64,000 nt of DNA, from the NCBI RefSeq assembly GCF_000250635.1, contig NC_016940.1:372001-436000 (forward strand), read 5' to 3'. Both the position numbers and the translations under genes were made by a program. This DNA comes from Saprospira grandis str. Lewin (GTDB lineage Bacteria > Bacteroidota > Bacteroidia > Chitinophagales > Saprospiraceae). The first letter of the stretch is position 1. Every line of letters begins with the position of its first letter. The notes under the pieces were generated by a model. The model was given only the letters and a program-made list of their open reading frames with translations, did not search any database and was not told the DNA's origin. Below, one piece after another: positions 36,432 to 48,211 of this stretch.

Positions 36432-36891
36432 GCTAGCTAGAGCATGAGTTTGGGAAAAAATCTTTTGGGAAAACTACGCCCTCCAATTAAAACCATTTTC
36501 AACTTGCGCCTCCACTCTTGGCATAGCTGTTAAAACATTTTATTAAAGTCGGTCATCTACTAAAACAGCGACTTATGCTTTAATGTCACCTAAGTTCATT
36601 TTGTGAACTTTATTTTTAAGTTTTTTTAAAAAATTTTAGGCGAACTGCATTTTTGCCATAAACTAAACAGCTATTCAAGTTTAAGGGGGTAGTTTTTTCA
36701 ACTTTGAAGGGTAAGCAGTTGGCTAAGATGGATATATCTACTTTTAGAGATAAACCCAGCGAAATAAAATGGGCCAAAGGTAAAACCATCGGCCCATAAT
36801 GAGTTATAATAAACAGCAAACAAGGGATTTAGTCCATGGGCCCCAAACCGCCCAGCCGCCGAAGAAGAAAGCCAAAAGAAAAAAGACAGCT
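36432..36891. other. Gene-free stretch
   Basis: No credible gene. It contains AT-rich sequence upstream of the TPR gene, a small hairpin AAGTTCA/TGAACTT (36592-36610) followed by T-rich sequence, and remnants of the GGTTAAAACC-type palindromes near 36775. Confidence 0.5.
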
Positions 36892-37018
36892 GAGCGGCCT
36901 AGCGATGTGCAGGGGTGGCCGAAGGCCAGACCTAGCGGGCGCAGCCTGCGCAGGGCCGAGCGAGCAGCGAGCCCCGCAACGTAGCGCCGCAAGGCGAAGC
37001 CGCAGCGGAGGCCCCAAA
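36892..37018 (-). repeat. Structured intergenic repeat, copy I
   Basis: Inverted hairpin unit directly after the stop of the giant secreted protein gene, ending GGAGGCCCC at 37016. Read on the - strand, hairpin 2 is GCAGGCTGCGCCCGC and hairpin 3 is TGGCC-TTC-GGCCA. Confidence 0.8.
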
Positions 37019-37020
37019 TC

Positions 37021-40000
37021 CTAATTCCCTCTAAAAACGACCTTCTTTTGTAGCAGCCAATCGCCTATTTGCAAGCGCAAGATATAGGTTCCAGCCAAAG
37101 CCGTTTGCGGCATAATTATCTGCTGTTCTTTTTGGCCTTGGGCCCAGTTTCCAGTAGCTATAGTTTGGCCCAAAAGGCTGTACAACTGCCAGCTTCCGGC
37201 CTGAAGCGCGGGCTGCTCCAACAACAACTGAAACTGCCCAATATTGGGGTTGGGAAAAAGCGATAACTGAGGCGCAACAGCCTCTTCGGGGGCTTCTTCT
37301 TGGCCCAAATAAATAGAAATATCTCGGCTGCTATAGACCTGATGAATAAAGCTACTATCGGCGGTTTGCTCTTGAACAAAGGCCACCCATTGTAGCTGCT
37401 GCGGCTGCCAATCTGGCGATAAAGGCTGGCTAAAGCTATAGTTTAGCGACTGTCCCGCAGCCAGGTTTTCGGGCAGCTCTGTACCCGCTGCATCGGGCAA
37501 AAGTTTGCGCACAAAAGCATGCAAAGGCTGGCCATTATCATAAAAAAGCGAATCCTCGACCAAGGCGACATAAAGCTTGAGGTTGGCCTGCTGCCAATTG
37601 TCCAAAGCCTCTAGCGAGAGCTGCAGCTCTATCTCATTGGCCCGAATAAAAGACTGCCCCTCTATATCCATCAGCGGATCGGCTAAGCGATCTTTCTCCA
37701 AATCCATAGCCTGCAGTTGTAGGGCCAAGGGAGCCGACTGGCTAAAACGGCGACCATTGAGGACCAATTTCCCCGCCTCCGATAGGCCATAAAACAACAA
37801 ACGCGCAGAAGGATCCGCCATGTTTTGGGCGTAAAAAGGGTCGTAGCTAGGGAAATCCGTATTGTACTGTAGGAGGACCAAATCATGCACCAAAGGCGGC
37901 TGATAAACCAACTGATTGAGATGCGTATAAGCCGCCCCCAAATCAGCCTGCCCCAAATTGGAAAAGTACTCTAGCAAAACCTTTTTGCGGCGATTGCCCA
38001 AAAATATATTGTCAAAGGCAAAGCCTTCATAGGCCGTGGGGCTCACGCCCAAGGCCCCAAAGGCAATCCGAAAGCGAAAAGACTGCTGTCGAAAACTATC
38101 TAGGGCATAGCGAGCTGTTTGCCAGCCTGCACCTGAGCCCGACCAGCCTCTGGGGGCCAGCTGCTGCTCGCCAGGGCGGCCCGCAATAATGTCCTCATTG
38201 TACCAATTTAGGCCCTGCCCTAAATCGCCCAAAGGCCGCCAAAGTGCGAGTTGAGGGTCGTAAAACTCAATGACGGTTCCATCATTGCCCGCATCGGTAT
38301 CATCAAAAATATCGAGGCTGAGCATCGGGCGGTCCAAAAGGCTCAAATCAAAGCAAGGGCTATAGACCCAAGCACTCTGATTGGCGGGATAGGGAGCAGA
38401 CAAACGACTGGCCCAAAGCGATAAATGGGCGCTATCTTGTAGGCTGTTGATTCGCTGACCTTGGGCCAAGCCCCACTCCCATAAACTATCGGGATAACCC
38501 GCTTGACTTTCGGCTAGCCATTGGCCATCATCCTGATTAAAGTCTTCTGCATAAGGGAGTTGCGCAGTAGGCTGAACATTAGGCGAGGCCTGTATTAGAA
38601 TACTATCCTTGGCCAAACAAACGCCCTGATTTTCGACGGTTAGACTGGCCCAATAACTGCCCGCTTGCGTAAACTGATAGGACAGACTGTCCAGCTCGAA
38701 GGGAGCCGATAAGCTAGCCGCAATAGCTGCGCCCCCGCCTATCTGCCAATAAGCCTGACTGATACTATCAAAAACCTGATTCTGAAAGAGGCCCCCTAGG
38801 CCCAAAGAACGGTTATTCCAAAACAAATAAGCATCATTCAAACAGCCCCCAGATGCATCCAGTGCTAATTCTGGCTGGCTAAATACCCTCAGAGTATCCC
38901 AGTAAAACCCCTGACAGCCCTGGCTATCCGTATACTCATAGCGAATAATATGCTCGCCCAAACCGGCATTGTCGGCCAAGAATAAAGACTGCCCAAAAGC
39001 CAGCCCATTGCCGTAGAATTGACCGCCCAAAGGTTGGGGAAGCAAAAGCAAACTATCATTTTGGCCTAGACAAAAAGCATCTACATTTTGGTCCAAGCTA
39101 AAACTAACCTGAGGATTGGGAAAAACAGTAACAAACTGCGTATCGCTAGCCTCACAACTACTGTTGCTGACTAGATAGACCAGTGTATCTTGCTGATTTT
39201 GACTCAGTGGCTGCTGAGGATACAATGAATTGGGTTGATATTCATTTTGCAATAGCGTATCGCCATTGAGAAAGAAAATCCCCCCTGCTGGGCTAGCCGA
39301 TAGAATTTGGCGGGGAGCCGACTCACAAAACTGGCTGTCTAGGGCAAAGCTGGGGCTGGGGGTAGCCAATACCTGCACCAAATGGCTAACAGAATCTAGG
39401 CAACCGAAAACATTGCTTGCGCTAAACTGTAGTTCATGCAGGCCTACTCCAGCCAGAGCGGGATCAAAATGATAAATGGTATCTAAAACAATGACATTAA
39501 CGGTTTGGCCATTTACGGTCATCGTATCTACTCTTTGCAGATATTCGGGCCGTAGGCCATTGCCAGTATAGTTGGCATCTAGTAGCAAAGCCGTGTTTTG
39601 AATTCCCCCAATAAGTTGCTCACTAGGGCTAGTCAGACAGAAGCTACTATTTGCCGTAGGTTGCAATAGAGTGGGTCTGGGCTTGGGCCGAACCTGAACT
39701 TGGGTTTGGGCCAGATCACTACAGATCAGGCTATCTTGAGCTGTAGGAAACAAATGTAGCTCTTCTACTAAATAGCTAATTAGATGGTTTCCAGCTGCAG
39801 CTCGAGCAGGAATAAAGATATTGCTATTTTGCAAAACCCCCGGGCCCGAAAACTGGCCATAAATGGAGTTTCCTTGCATATAAATACTATCCTCTTGCTC
39901 ACAATAGCTAGTATCCAACCCTTGTATTTGGGCCTGCGGTCGAGCAAAAACAGTAGTAAAAACCGTATCCTGATTCTGGCAACCATTGGCATCGGTATAG

Positions 40001-43000
40001 GCATAGGCTAAAAAATAAGCCTGAGGAGCCAGAAGAGATGGACTCAAACTGGCTTCTGCCTGCAAAGCAGAACGAATCTGAAAACTGGCCATTGGGAAAT
40101 TATGGCTATACTGAGCTTGACTTCCAATACTGCCAGCAGGAAAAGCTCTAATATCTACCTCTGCCCCTTGATTACAAAGCGCAGCAGGCAAGCCCGTAAT
40201 ATTGATTATAGGCAAATCATTTAAGATATAACTCTCTGTGCTGCTGTTTTGACAACCATTACTATCCTGTACAAAAAACTGAACCTGCTGCAAACCAAAA
40301 CCTGCTTGCTGAGCCGCCAAAGCAGGAGAAAAAATACCCAAACTACTATCCTGTATACCTGCAGCTTGAAAATAAGCTTGGGCATACTGCTGCATTTGTA
40401 CCCTATTAGACAAGGTATCTGCTTCTGCATCTACACAATAGGCCGAAGCCAAACTGAATTGTGCTTGAGGCAATGGATTGACCAAGGTGTGCACTTGATT
40501 TTGGCCCTGACAACCTCGACTATCTACAAAGCTGTAAGTAAGTGCTATTGGCTGTAAAATACCCGCTGTATTTGCCGCTTGCTGAGCAGAAAAGCGAAAT
40601 TGGCCATTGATAAAATTGACTCCAGCCCCCGTAAATGTAGCCTGCTCATTGGGTCCAGCCTGTGGCTGCCCTTGCAAAACAAAAGATGGCTCGGCCAAGC
40701 AATACTGACTATCCAACTGCAAAATCTGCGGCTGAGGCACAGAATCTATTTGGACCAATTGCATAATTTCTCGCTGGCATCCGTACTGATTTGTCCGACT
40801 ATAATAAACGGTATCTTGAGGAGCTGTTGCCAATTGAGGACGATAGACATTATTGGTCAAAGCTCTCCCCAAAAACTGCCCCTGCCCCAAATTGCCCGAA
40901 CGATCGCCCCCCTGCAATAAAACAGCTGAAGCATTGGCACAGTAAGCAGGAGCTAAGTTTAGTATTTCTGGAGTAGGCAGAGGATAAATAGATAAGACTA
41001 AACTATCAGTAGTCCGACAGCCCAAACTATCACTATAGCTATACCAAAGCTGTACCCCACCCGAAGCCGCTGCACTATCTAGTAAATAGGCCTGATTGGG
41101 ATGAAATAAGCTATCGCCTAAAATAGTTGGACCAAAATACTGCCCACCAAAAGGCTGCCCCACTAAAGCAACAGCCGTATCATTGGCACAAAAGTCTTGC
41201 GATCCCGCCAAAGTTTGCAAACGGACTACAGGCGCAGCCTGTACCCGAAAACTTTTGTCTATACGGTGCTCACAAGCCGCCAAATCTGTAAAAATATAGC
41301 TGATCGTATGCTGACCCGTATCGGCCAAAACAGGCGAAAAAGTATTGGCCAATGGCGCCGGCTGACCATTATTTAAATAACCCATACCTGGCCCAACAAA
41401 CTGAGCAGATAAACCCATATTGGCCGTAGGATAAGCATTCAAATAGACCTCTTGGCTATTTTCGCAATAGGTATTATTAGTTTGTGGACCAGTAAAATCT
41501 AAATGCAAGGGCGCAATCACCTTAAAGGTGTCTTCCTGCAAACCCGACTGACAACCATAGTATTTGTTGTACTCATAACGAACAATATATTCTCTATCTA
41601 CGCTGTCCTGAAAGTAGGGCTCCCCCGAAATATCGATGATGTCATCCACTAAGCTAATTCCTGTAGCTCCACCTAAAGGTCGAATACTCACTCTAGAAAA
41701 GCCTGTTTCATAAGCAGGCTGTACCGCCAAGGAAAAAGCCTGCTGGTTATAACAATAAGTAGGGTCTAGTAAGCTATCGATGATCCCAATATTGGCCACA
41801 TCCACAAATTCTACATACTGTATAGCTGCAAAATAACTGCTATCATATGTTGGTTGCCGACTCGTATCCAAAGCCGTCCCCTCCTCATTAAAATATTGCC
41901 GCTCTTCTATGCTCCTAAATAACATGGCCACATAACAAGAACTGTCATTTGAGGAGGCCAAAAAGTTGTTAATCGCCCCCATATTCAAATAGAAATCCTC
42001 CGGTTGCCCATTATAGGCATTAGGCGCATTTATAGCTCCAGCAATAGGAGCTCTTCCAGACAAAATATCATTTAAACTAAAGGTGCCTTGGTCCGAATAA
42101 GCCGCCACGCTAATCAACTCATTGCGCTTACGGCTGCGTAAGACACTAGGCACATTCTGACAATCGTAAATAACAGCTCCTGTACTCCGATTAAACAAAC
42201 TGCCAGCTGAAGATGCACTAATTTGCACACAATTTCGCCTCAAAATAGTGTCTCTGGACCAATCCGAATAGGCAAACAAACTATCCCGATGAAAAACAAC
42301 GGTATCTGCCCCCGTACAAATAACGCTGGGCAAATCAGGAATACTAGCTTCTGGCTGAATAAATAAGTTTAACGCTATTTCTGATTGACAACCAGAAGAT
42401 GACAATTCTAGATTTACGGGATATTCCCCACTACCCGACAAATGGACCAAAAAGGAGTCCGTATTCCCATAAGTCTGTACATAGGTTCCCGAAAAACTGC
42501 TGTCTAAATCGCTAAAATAAGCAGTTTGTGGCGCTGGACGAAGGTCCTGCAAAATATCTCCCAAACAAATATTTTCGCCCACTAATTGCGGAGGCAAAAA
42601 AGCCGAACTCAAGCGATTGTCTATAATTGGATATTCTACAGCTAAACGAATACTGTCCGAACAAAACTGCTGATTACTATATGTCGGCAAATAACTGTAG
42701 GTCAGCCGAATACTGGCCCGACCATAATTTAGATTGGGATCCGAAAAAATAAATTCATCCGCCTTTAAGGTGTCTCCATCTACCAAAGCAAAATTGGGCT
42801 GCCAACTGCCCGACCGCCCGCCTAGGGTGTCCAATTGCTCCGCAGAAAAGGTCCCGCCCGAGGGCTGAGCATAAATCAATAAGCGGTCATTGGCACAAAT
42901 AGGTGTCTTTAATGGACTAAAAGCCAAATTAACATCAGGCATCAAAATCGACGGAGCTTCTAATAAATATTGCCCAGCCGTATCCAATAAGTAAACGCTG

Positions 43001-44043
43001 GCCGACCGCCAATTTTGCCCCGCTTTGTAGGCTATAGATCCCGCCTGCAAATGCGAACTATCTAAAGGAATAAGCAGACTATCCCCATTAAGTTGCCGCA
43101 ATAAAATCTGGGCCGGAACCGCCCGCAAATTGGCCCAATAAAAGCGCAGACTATCCCCCACACAGGCCTCTCCTACTGCCGCCCCAATTTCTAAATTTTG
43201 CCAAGCAAAGCTGGGGGCAGGTTCAATATTCAGCAGGCTGTCGTAACTATAGCGGCAGCCTGCTTTTTTTATATAGAGCAGCAGGCTATCTTGGCCGGCC
43301 CATTGCGGATAATAATAGTCTTGTTGCAAGAGGCCCAAGGGCTGCTGCCCCAATTGCAATTGGCTCTGCCAGCCCGTATCTAGCAAGCTATAAAGCGCTG
43401 GAGTATAGAGAGAATCATCGCCTAGGGCGTAGCTAGTCGGCAGTTGCCAGCCCCCAAAGGGCGATTGATAATTGGGGAGGACTCGGCCGATAGAGTCGCG
43501 GCCCCCGCAGCTTTCCCAAGAGAGCCAAAGCTGAAGCTGAGGGCTGCTGCTGGACAAAGAAAGCAAAAAACTATCCTGATGAAGGCCTGGCCCCGCATGA
43601 GGCAGCAGGCGGTTTTCTAAAAGCTGACTGCCCGCATAGAGCCGCAGGCGGAGGTCGGGCAGACTGTCGACCAAGGCATAGCTATAGCGAAAAAAAGGCG
43701 GCTGCTGGGCCCGAGCATCTAACTGACAAAGCGGCCCAAAAAACAAGGGATCAGGCTGCTGCCGTCTAGACAAAAGCTCAAAAAATAGGGGCTGGCCCAA
43801 ACTATCTATATATAAATAGGCGCCCGGCTGATGCAACTGCAAACTATCGGCCCCCAAAGCAGGCGCACTGCCCAAATGCTGGCCCTGAAAATATAAACTC
43901 CCCCCCGCAGGAAGAACAAACAACACACTGCCCTGACAAAGCCGATAACTGCTCCCCGAAAGAGGAAAAGAGCTGGCGGGCCAAGCCTGCCCCCAAAGTC
44001 CCAAGGGCAAGAGAAAGAAGAAATACAGTAAATAATTACGCAT
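37021..44043 (-). CDS. Giant secreted protein with T9SS type A sorting domain
   Basis: A protein of about 2,340 aa starting at ATG 44043 ([19 protein letters not shown], signal peptide; an upstream frame extends 14 codons further). Most of it is a string of about fifteen Ig/PKD-like domains of 70-100 residues with recurring Y-C-x-x-A and F-x-G-x-G motifs. A jelly-roll, MAM-like region follows (about 1830-1990; [10 protein letters not shown]), then an Omp28/thioredoxin-like segment (V-L-L-E-Y-F-S-N). The C-terminal 80 residues ([12 protein letters not shown] ... L-L-Q-K-K-V-V-F) are a type IX secretion sorting signal. It is probably exported and surface-attached, acting as an adhesin or enzyme carrier. 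Confidence 0.9.
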
Positions 44044-44126
44044 AAATTGAGGTTTTAACTTTAAACATACACCTAAGTTATGCAACCCTGTTCGTTAACG
44101 CAAGTATTTTGTATTTTTTATAGTTA

Positions 44127-44628
44127 TTTTTTGGGGCCTCCCGCCTTCGGCGGGCGCTACGTTTCAGGGCTCGCAGGTCTGCTCGGCCCTGCGGCCTGAC
44201 GGCCTTGGTCTGCGGCTTCGCCGCCCCCTTTCACATCGCTAGGCCGCTCAACAGCGGGGCTAGAGTTTGGGCTGGCGGCTGCGGCCCCCTTCACATCGGT
44301 TACTCCCTTCGGTCGTCGAACTGCGGCTTGCAGCCTTGTTGTGGCCGCTCAACAGAGGGGCTAGAGTTTGAGCTTGCGGCTGCGGCCGCTGGGTCTTTTG
44401 GTCCTTTAGGGCTAGCTCTTGGTCGTTATTTAGGGCTGAAGGCTTTGAACTTCCTTAAAAATTGCGTTTTTTACTTGCGTCTAGCAGGCGGCGAAGCCGC
44501 CGCAGGCTGAGGGATGGACAGCAGTGGCCCCTAGGGCCAGACCGAGGCGCTTTGCGCCGAAGGGCCGAGCGAATAGCGAGCTGCGAAACAGCCCGACCCA
44601 GCCGCAGGCTGGGGCAGCCCCAAAAAAA
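44127..44628. repeat. Structured repeat pair, copy J
   Basis: A + oriented hairpin unit (from 44127; hairpins CCCGCC-TTC-GGCGGG, GGCC-TGA-CGGCC, TGCGGC-TTC-GCCGC) and an inverted unit (about 44485-44628; hairpins CCCAGCC-TGC-GGCTGGG and GGCGCAAAGCGCC). Between them lie two related segments, each with a GGGGCTAGAGTTTG motif (near 44257 and 44359). This fills the stretch before the FtsX-like gene. Confidence 0.85.
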
Positions 44629-44653
44629 CATTAGCAACCCTCTACTTTAGTTT

Positions 44654-46171
44654 ATGAACATATTTAAGATTTCTTGGAAGAGTCTATTGAGCCGCCCATT
44701 GAATACGGGCCTGAGCTTGGTTTTGGTGGCCCTGGGCGTAGGGCTAAGCAGTTTGCTGCTGCTGCTCAACCAGCAGATGGAAGAGCGACTGTATAAAAAT
44801 ATTGAGGGCATCAATATGGTGGTGGGGGCCAAAGGGAGCCCGCTGCAAATGATCTTGTCTTCGGTTTATCATATTGATGTGCCCACGGGAAACATACCCT
44901 TGGCCAAGGTCCGTTGGATGAAAAAAAACCCCTTTATTGAGGCGGCCATTCCCCTGGCCCTAGGCGATAGCTATGAAGGCTTTCGGATTGTAGGGACCGA
45001 CGAGCAACTGGGCCAACATTATAAAGCCCAATTGGCCGAAGGAAAGCTATTTAGCCAAGATTTGGAGGTAACCCTAGGCGCCAAAGTGGCCAAAAAACTA
45101 GGGCTCAAAATTGGCGATACCTTTTTTGGGGCCCACGGTCTAGAAAGCGAAAGCATGCATGTGCATGAAGAGTATGCTTATACCGTAGTGGGCATTTTCA
45201 AGGCCAATCAAACCGTTTTGGACCAGCTGATTTTGACCAATGTGGCCTCCGTTTGGCGGGTGCACGAAAGCCATGATCATGAGCATGAAGAAGGCGAAGA
45301 ACACAGTCATGAAGGGCATGATCATGGGGAGGCCGAGCATAATCATGAAGAGCATGAACACAGCCATGAAGGACATGATCATGGGGAAGCCGAGCATAAT
45401 CATGAAGGGCATGAACACAGCCATGAAGGACATGATCATGGGGAAGCCGAGCATAATCATGAAGGGCATGAACACAGCCATGAAGGACATGATCATGGGG
45501 AAGCCGAGCATAATCATGAAGAGCATGAACACAGCCATGAAGGACATGATCATGGACATGAGCATACAGCAGAACTGGCCCCAATTTCCGAAGAGGGCAA
45601 AGAAATCACGGCCGTATTGATTCGCTACGCCAAAGATTCGGAGGGAAAAACCTCGGCTATGGCCTCTACCATGTTGCCTAAAATCATTGATGAAACCGAA
45701 GGTTTGGAAGAGCTCGGTTATGCCGTACCCGCCTTTGAATTGCGTCGCTTGATGGACAATATGGGGATGGGGGCGCAGCTGCTTTACTATTTGGCGGCCA
45801 TCATCATTATTATTTCGGCCTTGAGCATGTTCATCTCTTTATACAACTCGATCAAGGAGCGCAAATATGAATTGGCCTTAATGCGCAGCATGGGCGCTTC
45901 GGCGGGACAGCTATTGGTCATGCTTTTATTGGAGGGCATTTTGGTGGCCCTCTTTGGGGCCCTCTTTGGCCTCTTGATTAGTCATTTGGGCATGGGTATT
46001 TTGGCGGGTTATATAGAAGAAACCTACCGCTATAGTGTAGACCCTTGGCGCATTTTGGCGGGAGAAACTTGGCTCTTTTTTGCCGTTTTGGGCTTGGGGA
46101 CTCTGGCCAGTATTATTCCGGCCATACAAGCCTACAGTCAAGATATTTCTAAGACCTTATCGGAAAACTAG
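44654..46171 (+). CDS. FtsX-type ABC transporter permease with His-rich loop
   Basis: A 505-aa MacB/FtsX-family permease. It has an N-terminal transmembrane helix (about 18-38), a periplasmic MacB-like core domain, and three C-terminal helices (about 378-400, 420-450, 470-490). Inserted in the periplasmic part (about residues 202-305) is a region made of H-S-H-E-G-H-D-H-G-E-A-E-H-N-H-E repeats, encoded by 57-bp tandem DNA repeats. Such His/Asp/Glu-rich loops bind Zn, Cu or Ni, so a metal-linked lipoprotein or metallophore transport role is inferred. The partner ATPase is not adjacent. The recF gene begins immediately after its stop. Confidence 0.88.
   Translation: MNIFKISWKSLLSRPLNTGLSLVLVALGVGLSSLLLLLNQQMEERLYKNIEGINMVVGAKGSPLQMILSSVYHIDVPTGNIPLAKVRWMKKNPFIEAAIPLALGDSYEGFRIVGTDEQLGQHYKAQLAEGKLFSQDLEVTLGAKVAKKLGLKIGDTFFGAHGLESESMHVHEEYAYTVVGIFKANQTVLDQLILTNVASVWRVHESHDHEHEEGEEHSHEGHDHGEAEHNHEEHEHSHEGHDHGEAEHNHEGHEHSHEGHDHGEAEHNHEGHEHSHEGHDHGEAEHNHEEHEHSHEGHDHGHEHTAELAPISEEGKEITAVLIRYAKDSEGKTSAMASTMLPKIIDETEGLEELGYAVPAFELRRLMDNMGMGAQLLYYLAAIIIIISALSMFISLYNSIKERKYELALMRSMGASAGQLLVMLLLEGILVALFGALFGLLISHLGMGILAGYIEETYRYSVDPWRILAGETWLFFAVLGLGTLASIIPAIQAYSQDISKTLSEN
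45302..45556 (+). repeat. 57-bp tandem repeat (4.5 copies) encoding a His-rich loop
   Basis: Units start at 45302, 45359, 45416, 45473 and (partial) 45530, and are nearly identical. The period is 57 bp (19 codons), so the frame is kept when units are gained or lost. Confidence 0.95.
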
Positions 46172-47290
46172 ATGCGTAGCCAACAGCTCAAAGCCCTGCG
46201 CTTGCAGGGCTTTAAAAATTATAGGGATAGTCAATTTGAATTTTCGCCCAAGCTAAATTGTATTTTGGGCCAAAACGGCATGGGCAAAACCAACTTGCTG
46301 GATGCCATACATTTGTTGTGTTTGGGCAAAAGCAACTTTGTGAGTAGAGACCGCTATTTGATTGGTTTTGAAGCAGATTTTTTTCGCCTACAGGCCCAAT
46401 TTGAGCGAGGAGAAGAAAGCGAAGAAATTGTGGTGAAGGCGGCCAAGGGCAAGCGAAAAACATTTGAGCGCAACCGCCTGCCCTATGAGCGTTTGGCCGA
46501 TCATGTTGGGCGTTATCCTTTGGTCATCATTGCTCCCGACGACAATAAACTCATCTTGGAGGGCAGCGAATTAAGGCGTCGTTTTATGGACCTGAGTTTG
46601 AGTCAGGAGTCGCCTAACTATCTGCATCAATTGATGCAATACAACAAGCTCATCAAGCAAAGAAACGCCCTACTCAAATCGGTAGATTATCCCGCCCAGC
46701 CCGACCCCATTTTGCTCGACAGCTATGAGCAGCAGTTATTGGGGCCAGCTCAGGCCATTGTTTCGGCCCGAAAAAAATTTATTGCCGAGCTGCAGCCCGT
46801 TTTTCAGCAAGTTTATGCGCAATTATCTAAGGGGCAAGAGGAAGTGAGTTTGCGCTATAGCTCTTCCCTTTTGGAGCAGGATTTTGCGGAGCTCTTGCGA
46901 GAAAATCGGCGCAAAGACATACAGTTTCAGCGCTCGACGGTAGGGCCACATAAGGATGATTTAGTCTTTGGGATGAAGGGGCAAACCCTCAAGCAATTTG
47001 CCTCTCAAGGGCAGCTCAAATCCTATTTATTGGCCCTTAAATTGGCCCAATATCAGGCCCTAAAGGACAGTAGCCAAAAGCTGCCCATTCTATTGCTCGA
47101 CGATATTTTTGATAAGCTAGATGCGCAGCGGTTGGGCCAATTGCTCGAGCTTTTGATGGGCCCAGCCTTTGGGCAGGTCTTTATTAGCGATGCCCATGAA
47201 AACCGCCTGCTAGAGCTGCTGCAAAAGCTACCTAAAGCAGTCGATTTCAAGCTATTTTTGATTGAAAATGGGGCCATAAAAGAAGACTAA
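46172..47290 (+). CDS. recF: DNA replication and repair protein RecF
   Basis: A 372-aa RecF: an SMC-like ATPase that helps load RecA at gaps. Walker A L-G-Q-N-G-M-G-K-T lies near residues 32-40, the signature-like Q-G-Q-L-K-S-Y-L-L-A-L-K-L near 272, and Walker B P-I-L-L-L-D-D-I-F-D-K-L-D near 306. Length is typical. The ATG follows the permease stop with no gap, so the two are coupled even though their functions look unrelated. dnaA and dnaN are not here. Confidence 0.95.
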   Translation: MRSQQLKALRLQGFKNYRDSQFEFSPKLNCILGQNGMGKTNLLDAIHLLCLGKSNFVSRDRYLIGFEADFFRLQAQFERGEESEEIVVKAAKGKRKTFERNRLPYERLADHVGRYPLVIIAPDDNKLILEGSELRRRFMDLSLSQESPNYLHQLMQYNKLIKQRNALLKSVDYPAQPDPILLDSYEQQLLGPAQAIVSARKKFIAELQPVFQQVYAQLSKGQEEVSLRYSSSLLEQDFAELLRENRRKDIQFQRSTVGPHKDDLVFGMKGQTLKQFASQGQLKSYLLALKLAQYQALKDSSQKLPILLLDDIFDKLDAQRLGQLLELLMGPAFGQVFISDAHENRLLELLQKLPKAVDFKLFLIENGAIKED

Positions 47291-47293
47291 GAT

Positions 47294-48112
47294 CTACCAA
47301 TCTCCACTAGCCCCGCCCCCGCCAAAACTTCCGCCACCAAAGCTACTATCCGAATAATCGGAATAGTCAGAATAGTCGGAGTAATCCGAATAATCGCTAT
47401 AGCTAGAGGAGGAAGAATAGGAAGAGCCCTTAGAAGAGGAACCATAATTTCGGTCCCTACTGTCCGAGCCCTTACCTTTGGTCCCAAAATAAACCAGCAG
47501 CAAGACCAATAGCCCCAAGCCGCCAAAGATTAGGCTGCGATAGAGGCGTTCTCTTTGCCGAAGCCGTTTGTGCATGGCTTCATTTTCTTGGGCATATTCT
47601 AGGTCTTTGGCCCGTTTTTCTTTTCGCAAAAAATGCTTTTCTACCGAGGAGACAATGGCTAGGCTTCCATCATAAATTGCATCGTAGTAGGCAGCTTCTT
47701 GTAGTTTGGGCACAATTTGTTTATCAATAATTCTTTTCGCTGCTAGGTCCGTAATTTGGCCCTCCATGCCATAGCCCAACTCAATGCGGACCTTTCGCTC
47801 GGCTCGGCTAACAAGCAGCAAAACCCCATTATTCCAGTCTTTTTCGCCAATGCCCCAGCTTTCGGCTAGGCCTTGGGCATACTGTTCTACAGTTTGGCCC
47901 CCCAAATCGGGAACCGTAACCACCACAAGCTGAACTTGGCCCTTTTCTCGGTATTGATTGAGTAACACCCTAGACAAATTGAGCTCCTCTTCTTCTGTCA
48001 AAAAATCGCCTAAATCTGTCACATAAGCAATGGGATCTGGGGCGGCGGGATATTGGGCCAAAAGGCTGGCCGAAAAAAGGAGAAAGAATAGGAGTAGGCG
48101 AAAAATAGACAT
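47294..48112 (-). CDS. TPM domain protein (YgcG family)
   Basis: A 272-aa protein with a signal peptide (MSIFRLLLFFLLFSASLLAQ), a TPM domain (residues about 25-150; Y-V-T-D-L-G-D-F-L-T, W-N-N-G-V-L-L-L-V-S, R-I-E-L-G-Y-G-M-E-G), one transmembrane helix (about 190-208) and a Ser/Asp/Tyr/Gly tail. The tail contains five Y-S-D repeats and a G-G-G-S-F-G-G-G-G-A-S-G end, typical of YgcG-type proteins. TPM proteins act in membrane protein quality control or photosystem repair; the bacterial role is poorly defined. It is convergent with recF, with 3 bp between stops. Confidence 0.88.
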   Translation of the reverse strand: MSIFRLLLFFLLFSASLLAQYPAAPDPIAYVTDLGDFLTEEEELNLSRVLLNQYREKGQVQLVVVTVPDLGGQTVEQYAQGLAESWGIGEKDWNNGVLLLVSRAERKVRIELGYGMEGQITDLAAKRIIDKQIVPKLQEAAYYDAIYDGSLAIVSSVEKHFLRKEKRAKDLEYAQENEAMHKRLRQRERLYRSLIFGGLGLLVLLLVYFGTKGKGSDSRDRNYGSSSKGSSYSSSSSYSDYSDYSDYSDYSDYSDSSFGGGSFGGGGASGDW

Positions 48113-48149
48113 AGCAAATTGGTTTTAGCTAAAATACTCAATTGAGCAG

Positions 48150-48187
48150 AAAAAAAGGCCAGTAGCGGAGTTTTCCACTACTGGCCC
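48150..48187 (-). terminator. Rho-independent terminator of the PorP-OmpA gene
   Basis: Stem GGCCAGTAG / CTACTGGCC with a 12-nt loop, followed by T7 when read on the - strand. It is about 25 bp downstream of the stop of the PorP/SprF-OmpA gene. Confidence 0.85.
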
Positions 48188-48211
48188 AAAAATTAAGGGC
48201 GCGCCCTTGGC

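Noticed and set aside
36616-36819. 67-aa frame
   Set aside because: AT-rich chance frame in a gap, without conserved features.
40249-40557. Frames antisense to the giant secreted protein
   Set aside because: Shadow frames on the opposite strand of a continuous 2,340-codon gene.
45140-45620. Met/Asp/His-rich frames overlapping the His-repeat of the FtsX permease
   Set aside because: Other frames of the 57-bp tandem repeat; only the permease frame is anchored by conserved domains.
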